A stretch of DNA of 64,000 bases from JBFHDX01 sp041584475 (GCA_041584475.1 JBFHDX010000003.1:19270-83269), one strand, 5' to 3'. Shown: positions 22,748 through 31,016, counted from the first letter of the stretch. Numbers and translations are program-made. The notes: generated by a model not told the origin, from the letters alone.

Positions 22748-23098
22748 CGTGGGGTGTTTCCTCTAACTCTCTCTACCCGATGCCCGGCCCCTTACTTTTG
22801 CTGCCAACCCGGCTTTCTTATTAGCGGGGCAAGGTTGCCAATTGCTTAAGTCTTAATACGTTTGGGACAGCTCCTCCGTTGCGGACACTGCTGCAAGCGT
22901 TTTCGGATCGGCTAGTGAACAACGGGTTTGACCGCGTTTGCATTCCATCGGACCGCCGAATTCCGGACGCCGGATCGCGAGTCGGCAGCGAGCGCCGCCC
23001 TCGCGCCGCACAGGGGACTGTCAAACGGGGTAGCCGCCCACTTGGCAACGGCGCCGCCACCCCGTGACCCGCTTCGCATCCGCGCCTATATTGTCGGC
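22748..23098. other. Intergenic region between PCuAC gene and uvrB
   Basis: This 351-bp stretch separates two divergently transcribed genes. It has an AT-rich patch around 22815-22865 that may hold the promoter of the PCuAC gene, and the probable uvrB promoter at its right end. The uvrB frame stays open back to 22928, but that extension has no family similarity. No other gene or RNA is seen. Confidence 0.5.
23064..23092 (+). promoter_or_regulatory. Probable uvrB promoter, giving a leaderless or nearly leaderless mRNA
   Basis: GTGACC (23064-23069) and TATATT (23087-23092) are spaced 17 bp apart. The -10 ends only 6 bp before the uvrB ATG at 23099, so transcription would begin at or next to the start codon. 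No ribosome site precedes the ATG, which is consistent. I see no GTTC-N7-GTTC alphaproteobacterial LexA box here. Confidence 0.5.
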
Positions 23099-25273
23099 AT
23101 GTCCGTCGCCACCATGACCCGCAAGCCGCCGGAACGGCCCCGTTCCGAAGGCGGCATCCCGTTCGACCTGGTGTCCGAGTATCAGCCGGCCGGCGATCAG
23201 CCCCAGGCAATCGGGGAACTGGTGGCGGGGGTCGGCGCCGGCGAGAGGGACCAGGTGCTACTCGGCGTCACCGGCTCGGGCAAGACCTTCACGGTCGCCC
23301 GGATCATCCAGGAAACCCAGCGCCCGGCGTTGATCCTGGCGCCGAACAAGACACTTGCGGCGCAGCTTTACGGCGAGATGCGCTCGTTCTTCCCGAACAA
23401 CTCGGTCGAGTATTTCGTCTCCTACTACGACTACTACCAGCCCGAGGCCTATCTGCCGCGGACCGATACCTATATCGAGAAGGATTCCTCGAGGAACGAG
23501 CAGATCGACCGCATGCGGCACGCGGCAACGCGCGCCCTGTTCGAGCGTGACGACGTGATCATCGTCGCCTCGGTCTCGTGCATCTACGGCATCGGCTCGC
23601 CGGAGACCTATTCGGAGATGACGATCGAGCTCGCGGCCGGCGGGCGCGTCGAGCGCGACACGCTGCTCGCCGGCCTCGTCGAGCTTCAATACCGCCGCAA
23701 CGACACGAACTTCGTGCGCGGCACGTTCCGGGTGCGCGGCGACGTGATCGAGATTTTCCCGGCGCATTACGAGGATCGCGCGTGGCGGATCTCGCTGTTC
23801 GGCGAGGACATCGAGACGATCGACGAGTTCGACCCGTTGACCGGCGCAAAGGCGACGTCGCTAGAGGCCGTACGCGTTTACGCCAACAGCCATTACGTCA
23901 CTCCGCGACCGACGTTGCAGCAGGCGACGCGGACCATCAAGATCGAGCTGAAGGACCGGCTCGGCGAACTCAATGCCGCGAACCGGCTGCTCGAAGTGCA
24001 GCGGCTCGAGCAACGCACGACGTTCGACCTCGAAATGATCGAGGCGACGGGCTCGTGCCCCGGCATCGAGAACTATTCGCGTCACCTGACCGGCCGCAAT
24101 CCCGGCGAACCGCCGCCGACCCTGTTCGAGTACCTGCCGGACAACATGATCCTGTTCGTCGACGAGAGCCACGTCACCGTGCCGCAGATCGGCGGCATGG
24201 CGCGCGGCGACTACGCGCGCAAGTCGGTGCTCGCCGAATACGGCTTCCGCTTGCCGTCCTGCGTCGACAACCGGCCGCTGACGTTCGACGAGTGGAACCA
24301 CATGCGGCCACAGACCGTCTACGTATCGGCGACGCCGGGGCCATGGGAGCTGGAGCGGACCGGCGGCGTGTTCGTCGAGCAGGTGGTGCGGCCGACGGGG
24401 CTGGTCGACCCGGTCTGCGTCGTGCGGCCGACCGAGCACCAGGTCGACGACCTGCTCGCCGAGTGCAGGGACTGCGCGGAGCGGGGCCAGCGGGTGCTGG
24501 TGACCACGCTGACCAAGCGCATGGCCGAGGATCTTACCGAATACATGGTCGAGGCGGGCCTCAAGGTGCGCTATCTCCACTCCGACGTCGATACGCTCGA
24601 GCGTATCGAGATCATCCGCGACCTGCGGCTCGGGGCATTCGACGTGCTCGTCGGCATCAACCTGTTGCGCGAGGGTCTCGACATCCCCGAATGCGCGCTG
24701 GTGGCGATCCTCGACGCCGACAAGGAGGGATACCTGCGCAGCCGCACCTCGCTGATCCAGACGATCGGACGCGCGGCGCGCAACATCGACGGCCGCGTCA
24801 TCCTCTATGCCGACAGCATGACCGAGTCGCTCAAATACGCGATCGAGGAGACCGAGCGGCGGCGCGAGAAGCAGCAGGCCTACAATGCCGAACGCGGCAT
24901 TACCCCGGAGACGGTTCGCAAGCAGATCGCCGATATCCTCGACAGCGTGTACGAGCGCGATCATGTCACCGTCGCGACGGGGGACGCGGCGGCGCCGCAC
25001 CTGGTCGGGCTCGACCTCAAGAGCTATCTGTCGCAGCTCGAGGACCGCATGCGGGCGGCCGCCGCCGATCTCGAATTCGAGGAGGCGGCGCGGCTGCGCG
25101 ACGAGATCAAGCGACTCGAGGCGTTCGACCTCGAGATGCCGGTCGACGTGTTGCCGCTGGATCCGGCGATCGCCGGAACGCTAGCCGGCGGCGGCAAGGC
25201 GCTGCAACCGGCGGGCGGCGGGCGGCGCAGATCGCCGAAGGGCAGGTCGAAGGGCAAGCACAGGCGGCGCTGA
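23099..25273 (+). CDS. uvrB: Excinuclease ABC subunit UvrB
   Basis: UvrB is the damage-verifying helicase-like subunit of nucleotide excision repair. The protein is 724 residues. It shows Walker A GVTGSGKT at 56-63, the beta-hairpin YYDYYQPEAYLP that inserts at the lesion, DESHVTVPQI (motif II region), helicase motif VI QTIGRAARN, and the C-terminal UVR motif LEDRMRAAAADLEFEEAARL that binds UvrC. The last 30 residues form a basic tail. The ATG at 23099 is preferred because it is close to the family N-terminus and sits just after a -10 box; an ATG at 23114 is an alternative. uvrC is also in this window. Confidence 0.97.
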   Translation: MSVATMTRKPPERPRSEGGIPFDLVSEYQPAGDQPQAIGELVAGVGAGERDQVLLGVTGSGKTFTVARIIQETQRPALILAPNKTLAAQLYGEMRSFFPNNSVEYFVSYYDYYQPEAYLPRTDTYIEKDSSRNEQIDRMRHAATRALFERDDVIIVASVSCIYGIGSPETYSEMTIELAAGGRVERDTLLAGLVELQYRRNDTNFVRGTFRVRGDVIEIFPAHYEDRAWRISLFGEDIETIDEFDPLTGAKATSLEAVRVYANSHYVTPRPTLQQATRTIKIELKDRLGELNAANRLLEVQRLEQRTTFDLEMIEATGSCPGIENYSRHLTGRNPGEPPPTLFEYLPDNMILFVDESHVTVPQIGGMARGDYARKSVLAEYGFRLPSCVDNRPLTFDEWNHMRPQTVYVSATPGPWELERTGGVFVEQVVRPTGLVDPVCVVRPTEHQVDDLLAECRDCAERGQRVLVTTLTKRMAEDLTEYMVEAGLKVRYLHSDVDTLERIEIIRDLRLGAFDVLVGINLLREGLDIPECALVAILDADKEGYLRSRTSLIQTIGRAARNIDGRVILYADSMTESLKYAIEETERRREKQQAYNAERGITPETVRKQIADILDSVYERDHVTVATGDAAAPHLVGLDLKSYLSQLEDRMRAAAADLEFEEAARLRDEIKRLEAFDLEMPVDVLPLDPAIAGTLAGGGKALQPAGGGRRRSPKGRSKGKHRRR

Positions 25274-25359
25274 GCCGCGTCGTCGAGGGTTTGCGGCAAA
25301 ACCTGGAATCGTAGTGACGAGACGTGCCGGCACGCCGGCATTGCGAGGGGGACAGAGCG

Positions 25360-27156
25360 ATGTCGATCCTGGGGCTGGCGACCGTGCTGATGGTCGCGGC
25401 GGTGATTGCGGTACCGGTCGCGAAGCGGCTCGGGCTCGGCTCGGTGCTCGGCTACCTCGCGGCGGGTGCGGTGCTCGGTCCGGCCGGGCTCGGCATCGTG
25501 CGCGACGTCGACAATATCCTCCATTTCGCCGAGCTGGGCGTCGTCCTGCTGCTGTTCATCATCGGCCTCGAGCTGCAGCCGAGCCGCCTTTGGACCATGC
25601 GCCGCCCGGTGTTCGGGCTGGGCGGTGCGCAGGTCGCGGTCTCGGCGCTGCCGATCGCGCTGGCCGGCTGGCTTGCCGGACTGTCGCCGCAGGCGGCCCT
25701 GGTCGTCGGCCTGGCGCTGGCACTCTCGTCGACCGCGTTCGCGTTGCAGCTGCTTGCGGAGAAGAACCAGCTGACGACGAAACATGGCCGGGCCGCCTTC
25801 TCGATCCTGCTGTTCCAGGATATCGCGGCGATCCCGATCCTCGCCCTGACGCCGCTACTCGGGCCGCAGGACGGCGCGCCGCCCGGCGCCGGCGAGACGG
25901 CGCTGGCCGCCGCACAGGTGGTGGCGGTGGTCGTCGCGGTCGTGCTCGGCGGCCGCTATCTGCTGCGCCACGTCTTCAGGATCGTCGCCGCGAGCGGAAT
26001 CCGCGAGGTGTTCACGGCGACCGCACTGCTGACCGTCGTCGGTACGGCGCTGCTGATGCAGCTGGTCGGACTGTCGATGGGACTCGGCGCCTTCCTCGCC
26101 GGCGTCCTGCTGGCGGACTCGGAATACCGGCACGAGCTCGAAGCGGATATCGAGCCGTTCAAGGGGCTGCTGCTCGGGCTGTTCTTCATCGCCGTCGGCA
26201 TGTCGGTCGACCTCCGCCTGGTCGGCACGCAGCCGACGCTCATCGCCGGCCTCGTGGCCGGTCTGGTGGCGCTCAAGGGAATCGTCCTCTATGGGTTGGG
26301 CCGGCTCTACTGCGAGACCGACGCGTCGGCCCGTCAGCTCGCGCTGGCGATCCCGCAGGGTGGCGAATTCGCCTTCGTCATCTTCGGCGTCGCCGTCGGC
26401 GCCGGCGTCATGGATTCCGGCATCGCCGACCTGCTGGTCCTCGTCGTGTCGCTGTCGATGGCGGTGACACCGCTGCTCATGGCTGCCCACGACATCGTCC
26501 TGCGCGGGCGCGGCAAGCCCGCCGCTGCCGACGGGTACGAACCGCCGGACCCGGAGGAGCACCCGGTGATCATCGCGGGGTTCGGCCGGTTCGGGCAGAT
26601 CGTCGGACGCGTCCTGCGCGCCCGCAAGATCGGCTTCACCGCGCTTGAGGCGAGTTCCGACCAGGTCGATTTCGTCAAGAAGTTCGGCAACAAGGTCTAT
26701 TACGGCGATGCGTCGCGCCTCGACCTGCTGCGCGCCGCGGGCGCCGACCGGGCAACCGCGTTCGTCCTGGCCATCGACGATGTCGATTCCTCGCTGCGAA
26801 CCGCGTCGACGGTGGCCCGGCATTTCCCGAGACTGAAGATCTATGCGCGGGCGCGGAACCGTGCCCATGCCTACAAGCTGATGGAGCTCGGCGTCGAGGT
26901 GATCCGGCGCGAAACGCTGCTGTCGAGCCTCGACCTGGCGCGCGCGCTGCTCGAGGGTCTCGGTCTGCCCGAATACGACGCCGAGAAGACTGTGCAGACC
27001 TTCCGCCGGCACGACGAACAGCGCCTGCATGCGCATTTCGACATGCGCGACGACGAGGATCGCATGGCGCAGCTGGCGCAGGAATGGGCGAAGGAGCTCG
27101 AACAGCTGTTCGAGCAGGACGCTGCCGACGAGGCGGCGCGCCGCGGCATATCGTAG
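25360..27156 (+). CDS. Kef-type monovalent cation:proton antiporter (CPA2 family)
   Basis: This 598-residue membrane protein has about 12 transmembrane segments in the first 385 residues (start VLGYLAAGAVLGPAGLG; ELGVVLLLFIIGLELQPSRLW; LLFQDIAAIPILAL). A cytosolic RCK/KTN domain follows, with the nucleotide fold VIIAGFGRFGQIVGRVL and YYGDASRLDLLRAAGADRA. This is the KefB/KefC architecture, a K+/H+ antiporter gated through NAD(H) or glutathione conjugates. The quinone-reductase-like ancillary subunit KefF/KefG is not adjacent. The ATG at 25360 follows GAGGGGGAC. KefB and KefC cannot be told apart by sequence alone. Confidence 0.9.
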   Translation: MSILGLATVLMVAAVIAVPVAKRLGLGSVLGYLAAGAVLGPAGLGIVRDVDNILHFAELGVVLLLFIIGLELQPSRLWTMRRPVFGLGGAQVAVSALPIALAGWLAGLSPQAALVVGLALALSSTAFALQLLAEKNQLTTKHGRAAFSILLFQDIAAIPILALTPLLGPQDGAPPGAGETALAAAQVVAVVVAVVLGGRYLLRHVFRIVAASGIREVFTATALLTVVGTALLMQLVGLSMGLGAFLAGVLLADSEYRHELEADIEPFKGLLLGLFFIAVGMSVDLRLVGTQPTLIAGLVAGLVALKGIVLYGLGRLYCETDASARQLALAIPQGGEFAFVIFGVAVGAGVMDSGIADLLVLVVSLSMAVTPLLMAAHDIVLRGRGKPAAADGYEPPDPEEHPVIIAGFGRFGQIVGRVLRARKIGFTALEASSDQVDFVKKFGNKVYYGDASRLDLLRAAGADRATAFVLAIDDVDSSLRTASTVARHFPRLKIYARARNRAHAYKLMELGVEVIRRETLLSSLDLARALLEGLGLPEYDAEKTVQTFRRHDEQRLHAHFDMRDDEDRMAQLAQEWAKELEQLFEQDAADEAARRGIS

Positions 27157-27242
27157 GGTACGGGCCGGAATTCCTTCCCACCGCTGCGTTTCGGGTTATA
27201 TTCGCTCGGTGGAGGTGGCGCGATTCCGGGTTGGAGCGGGCG

Positions 27243-27647
27243 ATGAGCCAGACCGATCATGCTCTGTCGGTGGTGCAGCGGGCTTACCGCTGCCTCGAGG
27301 CGGGCGACATGTCCGGGCTCATGGCGTTGATGGACACCAACCTCGACTATATCGAGCCAGGGCCGCCGGGCCGCATACCCTGGGCGGGCCATTTCAAGGG
27401 CCTCGAAGGGTTCGCCCAGTGGATGGCCTCGAACCAGGAGCACCTGGAGAACAGCAGGATCGAGCCCGAGGATTACGTATCGGACGGGAATCGCGTGGTC
27501 ATGTTCGCGCGCATGTCGGCGACCGTCCGCAAGACCGGGAAGCCCCTCGAGAGCCATCTCGCCATCGCTTTCACGATCACGAACGGACGGCTGCGAACGG
27601 TCCGCATCTACCAGGATACGGCTGCGCTGCTCGAGGCGATCGCCTGA
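27243..27647 (+). CDS. NTF2-like/SnoaL-type small protein
   Basis: This 134-residue protein has the cone-shaped NTF2-like alpha+beta barrel pattern: an N-terminal helix (LSVVQRAYRCLEAGDMSGLM), LMDTNLDYIEPGPPGRIPWAGHFKGLEGFAQW, and later beta strands ending RTVRIYQDTAALLEAI. SnoaL-like proteins act as small isomerases or hydrolases or bind ligands, and the catalytic identity is not visible. The start at 27243 follows TTGGAGCGGGCG; an in-frame extension overlapping the antiporter gene is unlikely. It lies between the antiporter and the DUF1538 operon with no tight coupling. Confidence 0.8.
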   Translation: MSQTDHALSVVQRAYRCLEAGDMSGLMALMDTNLDYIEPGPPGRIPWAGHFKGLEGFAQWMASNQEHLENSRIEPEDYVSDGNRVVMFARMSATVRKTGKPLESHLAIAFTITNGRLRTVRIYQDTAALLEAIA

Positions 27648-27675
27648 CCCGCGACGCCGCGTCCGTCGACGGCCC

Positions 27676-27705
27676 TTGCCGAGACCGTTCGCGCTCACGG
27701 ATAAT
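27676..27705 (+). promoter_or_regulatory. Probable promoter of the DUF1538-PII-CBS operon
   Basis: TTGCCG (27676-27681) and GATAAT (27700-27705) are spaced 18 bp apart, leaving a leader of roughly 45 nt before the ATG at 27756. This is the only recognisable promoter upstream of the five overlapping genes. Confidence 0.5.
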
Positions 27706-27755
27706 GGGTGCGTCGCCTGTCGTCCCCCGCAATCGAACCGCGTGCCGCTGATCCG

Positions 27756-28490
27756 ATGAATTCCGGTTTCCTGTCCCTCCTGCGCCTCGTCCTGGGCAGC
27801 GTAAGGGATCTGGGTCCGATCATCGTCGTCATCGGTTTCTTCCAGATCGTCGTCTTGCAGCAGCCGTTCCCCGAACTCGAGCGGGTCGCGATCGGCGTCG
27901 TGCTGGTCATGGTCGGACTCACGCTCTTCGTCGAGGGTCTGGAGATGGGCCTGTTCCCGATCGGCGAAGCCATGGCGCACGCCTTCGCACGCAAGGGCAG
28001 CCTCGCCTGGCTGCTCCTCTTCGCGTTCTGTCTCGGCTTCGGAACGACCGCGGCCGAGCCGGCGCTGATCGCGGTGGCGGCGGAGGCCGCGCGCGCCATG
28101 GCCGAGGCCGGTGTCGTCGCGCCCGACGCGCCGTCCCGGGCGTCCTATGCGCTCGGCCTGCGGTTCACGGTCGCCATTTCGGTCGGCGCGTCGCTCGTGC
28201 TCGGCGTCTACCGGATCCTCAAGGGGTGGCCGGTCCACGTCCTTATCATCGGGGGCTACATCATCGTCGTCATCCTGACCTTCTTCGCGCCGCCGGAGAT
28301 CGTCGGCGTCGCATACGATTCCGGAGGCGTGACGACGTCGACCGTGACCGTACCGCTGGTCACGGCACTCGGTTGCGGGCTGGCGGCGACGATCCGCGGC
28401 CGCAACCCCCTCACCGACGGCTTCGGACTGATCGCCTTCGCAAGCATGTTCCCGATGATCTTCGTCATGCTCTACGGGATGGTCGTGTGA
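27756..28490 (+). CDS. DUF1538 membrane protein, first paralogue
   Basis: This 244-residue integral membrane protein of the DUF1538 family has about six or seven hydrophobic segments. Two polar-residue motifs sit inside otherwise hydrophobic sequence: GFGTTAAEPAL (94-104) and AYDSGGVTTSTVTVP (186-200). They are followed by DGFGLIAFASMFPM. Buried Glu, Asp, Thr and Ser clusters of this kind are typical of ion or small-solute pathways, but no function is established for the family. The stop overlaps the start of the second DUF1538 gene (TGATG). The ATG at 27756 was chosen by similarity to the second copy; no good ribosome site precedes it. It is the first gene of the coupled operon. Confidence 0.85.
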   Translation: MNSGFLSLLRLVLGSVRDLGPIIVVIGFFQIVVLQQPFPELERVAIGVVLVMVGLTLFVEGLEMGLFPIGEAMAHAFARKGSLAWLLLFAFCLGFGTTAAEPALIAVAAEAARAMAEAGVVAPDAPSRASYALGLRFTVAISVGASLVLGVYRILKGWPVHVLIIGGYIIVVILTFFAPPEIVGVAYDSGGVTTSTVTVPLVTALGCGLAATIRGRNPLTDGFGLIAFASMFPMIFVMLYGMVV

Positions 28491-29311
28491 TGGAACTGCT
28501 GCTGCATTTCTTGAATACGGCTCGGGCAACGCTGTTCGATGTGGCGCCGATCGCCGCCGTTCTCGTCGGCTTCCAGGCCCTGGTCATCCGCCGCCGGCCA
28601 CCGGGCCTGCGGCGCATCGTCATCGGGTTCGTCTACGTCCTGGTCGGCCTCACGCTGTTTCTGGTCGGCCTCGAGGAAGCGTTGTTCCCGATCGGTCGGA
28701 TCATGGCCAGGCAGTTGACCGACCCGGTCTTCCTGGGTATCGCGGGATCCGCCGTGGTCTGGACCGATTACCTCTGGGTCTATGGCTTTGCCGCGGCCAT
28801 CGGTTTCTCGACCACCATCGCCGAGCCATCGCTCCTGGCCGTGGCGGTCAAGGCGAACCAGGTCTCGGGCGGCACGATCTCGGTCTGGGGGCTGCGCATC
28901 ACGGTGGCAATCGGGGTCGGTATCGGCGTCACGCTGGGCGTCTATCGCATCGTCACCGGCACGCCGCTCTACTGGTATATTATCGTCGGCTACGCGGTGC
29001 TGATCGTGCAGACCTGGCGGGTCGTCAGGGTGGCGGACGAGATCGTGCCCCTGGCGTACGATTCCGGTGGCGTGACGACCTCGACTGTCACTGTTCCGCT
29101 CGTCACGGCGCTCGGGCTCGGCCTTGCTGCAACGATCCCGGGACGCAGCCCGGTTATCGATGGATTCGGGCTGATCGCCTTTGCCAGCCTGTTTCCGATG
29201 ATCACCGTCCTGGGTTACGCTGAGCTCGCCGCTGCCCGGGCCCGACGGCGCGACAGGGCGAGCGAGGTCGAGGTGGAAAAGGAACGGGGCACCGAAAGGA
29301 GCACCATATGA
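28490..29311 (+). CDS. DUF1538 membrane protein, second paralogue
   Basis: This 273-residue paralogue of the preceding gene has the same two motifs, GFSTTIAEPSL and AYDSGGVTTSTVTVP, and the same ending DGFGLIAFASLFPM. A charged C-terminal tail of about 30 residues (ARARRRDRASEVEVEKERG) follows, probably cytoplasmic. The two copies have diverged elsewhere, so they probably form a heteromeric membrane complex rather than being redundant; this is inference. The start overlaps the stop of the first copy by one base, and its own stop overlaps the PII-like gene (ATGA), so all are translationally coupled. Confidence 0.85.
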   Translation: MELLLHFLNTARATLFDVAPIAAVLVGFQALVIRRRPPGLRRIVIGFVYVLVGLTLFLVGLEEALFPIGRIMARQLTDPVFLGIAGSAVVWTDYLWVYGFAAAIGFSTTIAEPSLLAVAVKANQVSGGTISVWGLRITVAIGVGIGVTLGVYRIVTGTPLYWYIIVGYAVLIVQTWRVVRVADEIVPLAYDSGGVTTSTVTVPLVTALGLGLAATIPGRSPVIDGFGLIAFASLFPMITVLGYAELAAARARRRDRASEVEVEKERGTERSTI

Positions 29312-29658
29312 GGTTCAAATTGATCATGGCGCTGGTCGATGACGACTACACGGAAGAAATCGTCGCGGCCGCGCGCGAGGCCGGGGCTACCGGCAGCACG
29401 ATCATCACCAGCGCTCGCGGCGAAGGGTTGAAGCCGGAAAAGACGTTCCTCGGGCTCGACCTCGCGGCGCAGCGCGATCTCCTGTTGTTCCTCGTCGCGG
29501 AACCGTTGAGCCGCGACATTCTCGAGACCATTGCCGAGGCGGGCAAGTTCGACGAACGCCCCGGCTCCGGAATTGCCTTCCAGGTCGCCATCGAAGACGC
29601 GGTGGGCCTGTCGTCCCAGATGGAGACCCTGACCCAGGAAATCGAAGAGCAGATATGA
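29308..29658 (+). CDS. PII-like signalling protein
   Basis: This 116-residue protein has the PII ferredoxin-like fold pattern: beta1 FKLIMALV, helix 1, the turn GATGSTIITSARGEG, and the later beta strand LLLFLVAEPLS. A B-loop-like AEAGKFDERPGSG sits before the last strands. The T-loop is shorter than in GlnB/GlnK and has no equivalent of the uridylylated Tyr51 motif, so it is not a classical nitrogen PII. PII proteins bind ADP, ATP or other nucleotides and gate membrane transporters. Its coupling to the two DUF1538 genes suggests it regulates them. It overlaps both neighbours by 4 bp. Confidence 0.85.
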   Translation: MRFKLIMALVDDDYTEEIVAAAREAGATGSTIITSARGEGLKPEKTFLGLDLAAQRDLLLFLVAEPLSRDILETIAEAGKFDERPGSGIAFQVAIEDAVGLSSQMETLTQEIEEQI

Positions 29659-30080
29659 AGCAGGAACCGTATATCAGCGTTGCCGAAGTGATGACTCGCA
29701 ACGTTCAGACGGTCGACAGCATGGCCACGGTGCGCGAGGCAATGGAGAAAATGGCGACCTCGCATGTCAGTTCGCTGGTCGTCGATCGGCGCGACGAGCG
29801 GGACGAGTACGGCATCGTCGTCGTCACCGATATCGCCAGCAAGGTCGTCGCACGGAATCTCTCGTTCGACCGCGTGCAGGTGTACGAGATCATGCGCAAG
29901 CCGATCATCACGATCGATCCCCAGATGGATCTGCGCTACGCCATCCGTCTGATGGTTCGGCTCAACGCCAGCCGCGCGCTGGTCCAGGGTCCCGACCGCG
30001 AGCGGCAGGGCGTGGTGACGTTGCGCGACATGGTGCTGCGGTATGCCAAGGCACGCGATTCCGCGGAGCCCGGGAGTTGA
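29655..30080 (+). CDS. Tandem CBS-domain protein
   Basis: This 141-residue soluble protein is made of two CBS motifs (a Bateman module). The first runs from VAEVMTRNVQTVDSMATVREAM to GIVVVTDIASKVVARN. The second runs from VYEIMRKPIITIDPQMDLRYAI to GVVTLRDMVLRYA. Such modules usually bind adenine nucleotides or S-adenosylmethionine and control a partner. The start overlaps the PII-like stop (ATGA), and the stop overlaps the TTG start of the reductase gene. With the PII-like protein, it gives the DUF1538 pair two separate candidate nucleotide sensors. Confidence 0.88.
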   Translation: MKQEPYISVAEVMTRNVQTVDSMATVREAMEKMATSHVSSLVVDRRDERDEYGIVVVTDIASKVVARNLSFDRVQVYEIMRKPIITIDPQMDLRYAIRLMVRLNASRALVQGPDRERQGVVTLRDMVLRYAKARDSAEPGS

Positions 30081-30877
30081 CCGAGGGCGAACGGCCAGCG
30101 GGCGGAGTCTCGCCGACGATCCCGCGTGCCGCCCTGGTCACCGGTGCCGCGTACCGGATTGGCCGCGCCATTGCGGTCGAGCTGGCGTCGCGGGGATTCG
30201 CAGTCGCCGTTCACTACAACCGGTCGAAGGACGGGGCGAGCGAACTGGTCGCCGAGATCCGCGACGCGGGCGGACGGGCCGTCGCCGTCTCGGCCGACCT
30301 CACCGACGAGGCCGAGACGTCGAAGCTGATCGATCGCGCCACGGCTGCCGTCGGCCCCATCGGCTGCCTTGTGAACAATGCGTCACGGTTCGAAATGGAT
30401 GTCTGCGACACGGTTACCCGCAAGAGCTGGGACGCCCACATGGAGACGAACCTGCGGGCACCGTTCATCCTTTCGCAGTCCATGGCGGCGGCCCTCCCGG
30501 CCGACGCCGAGGGCGTCATCGTCAACCTGCTCGACCAGCGCGTGTGGAACCTCACCCCCTACTTCATCAGTTACACGGTCTCGAAATCCGCGCTCTGGAC
30601 GCTTACGCAGACACTGGCGCTGGCGCTGGCACCGCGTATCCGGGTCAACGCCATCGGTCCCGGCCCGACGCTGAAGAGCGAGCGTCAGACCGAGGACCAG
30701 TTTCGCATGCAGTGGAACGCCGTACCGCTGCGTCGCGGTGCGACGCCCGAGGAGATCGCCGCGGGCGTGAGCTTCGTCCTGTCGGCGCCTTCGATGACCG
30801 GCCAGATGATCGCGCTCGATGGCGGCGAGCACATGGGCTGGGCCCAGCCGGAGCACGGGCAGACGCCCGTCGAATGA
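30077..30877 (+). CDS. SDR oxidoreductase of the FolM/pteridine-reductase type
   Basis: This 266-residue short-chain dehydrogenase has the nucleotide-binding motif TGAAYRIGRAIA. In it RIG replaces the classical GIG, as in PTR1 and FolM pteridine reductases, and HYNRSKDGA (an NADPH-binding region) is also PTR1-like. The catalytic pair is Tyr and Lys of YTVSKSALW, and the end DGGEHMG is standard. The probable activity is reduction of a pterin such as dihydromonapterin or dihydrofolate. The start codon is TTG at 30077, overlapping the CBS stop by 3 bp (TTGA), so translation is coupled. No folB or folE lies nearby. Confidence 0.8.
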   Translation: MTEGERPAGGVSPTIPRAALVTGAAYRIGRAIAVELASRGFAVAVHYNRSKDGASELVAEIRDAGGRAVAVSADLTDEAETSKLIDRATAAVGPIGCLVNNASRFEMDVCDTVTRKSWDAHMETNLRAPFILSQSMAAALPADAEGVIVNLLDQRVWNLTPYFISYTVSKSALWTLTQTLALALAPRIRVNAIGPGPTLKSERQTEDQFRMQWNAVPLRRGATPEEIAAGVSFVLSAPSMTGQMIALDGGEHMGWAQPEHGQTPVE

Positions 30878-30966
30878 GTCGCTAAGAACCGGCGGACGAC
30901 GGGGTCTTCGCCGTCGCATCCCGCAGCATCGGTTTCCGGTGCGGAAACACGGTGTTGGAGGGGCGC

Positions 30967-31016
30967 CGCCGATCGCGATTTTTTGCACAGCGGGTTTTCG
31001 TACTTCGCCGATCGCG
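30967..31016. repeat. Direct repeat CGCCGATCGCG, two copies
   Basis: Identical 11-mers lie at 30967-30977 and 31006-31016, with a T-rich stretch between them, in the gap after the SDR gene. The gap 30878-31298 also holds a small open frame (31074-31223) and DnaA-box-like sites. Otherwise no gene is seen in it, and there is no clear terminator for the upstream operon: only weak GC hairpins without T tracts. Confidence 0.5.

Noticed and set aside
30387..30400. GGTTCGAAAT as a tRNA T-arm
   Set aside because: It lies inside the SDR coding sequence and has no cloverleaf around it; no tRNA was found anywhere in the window.
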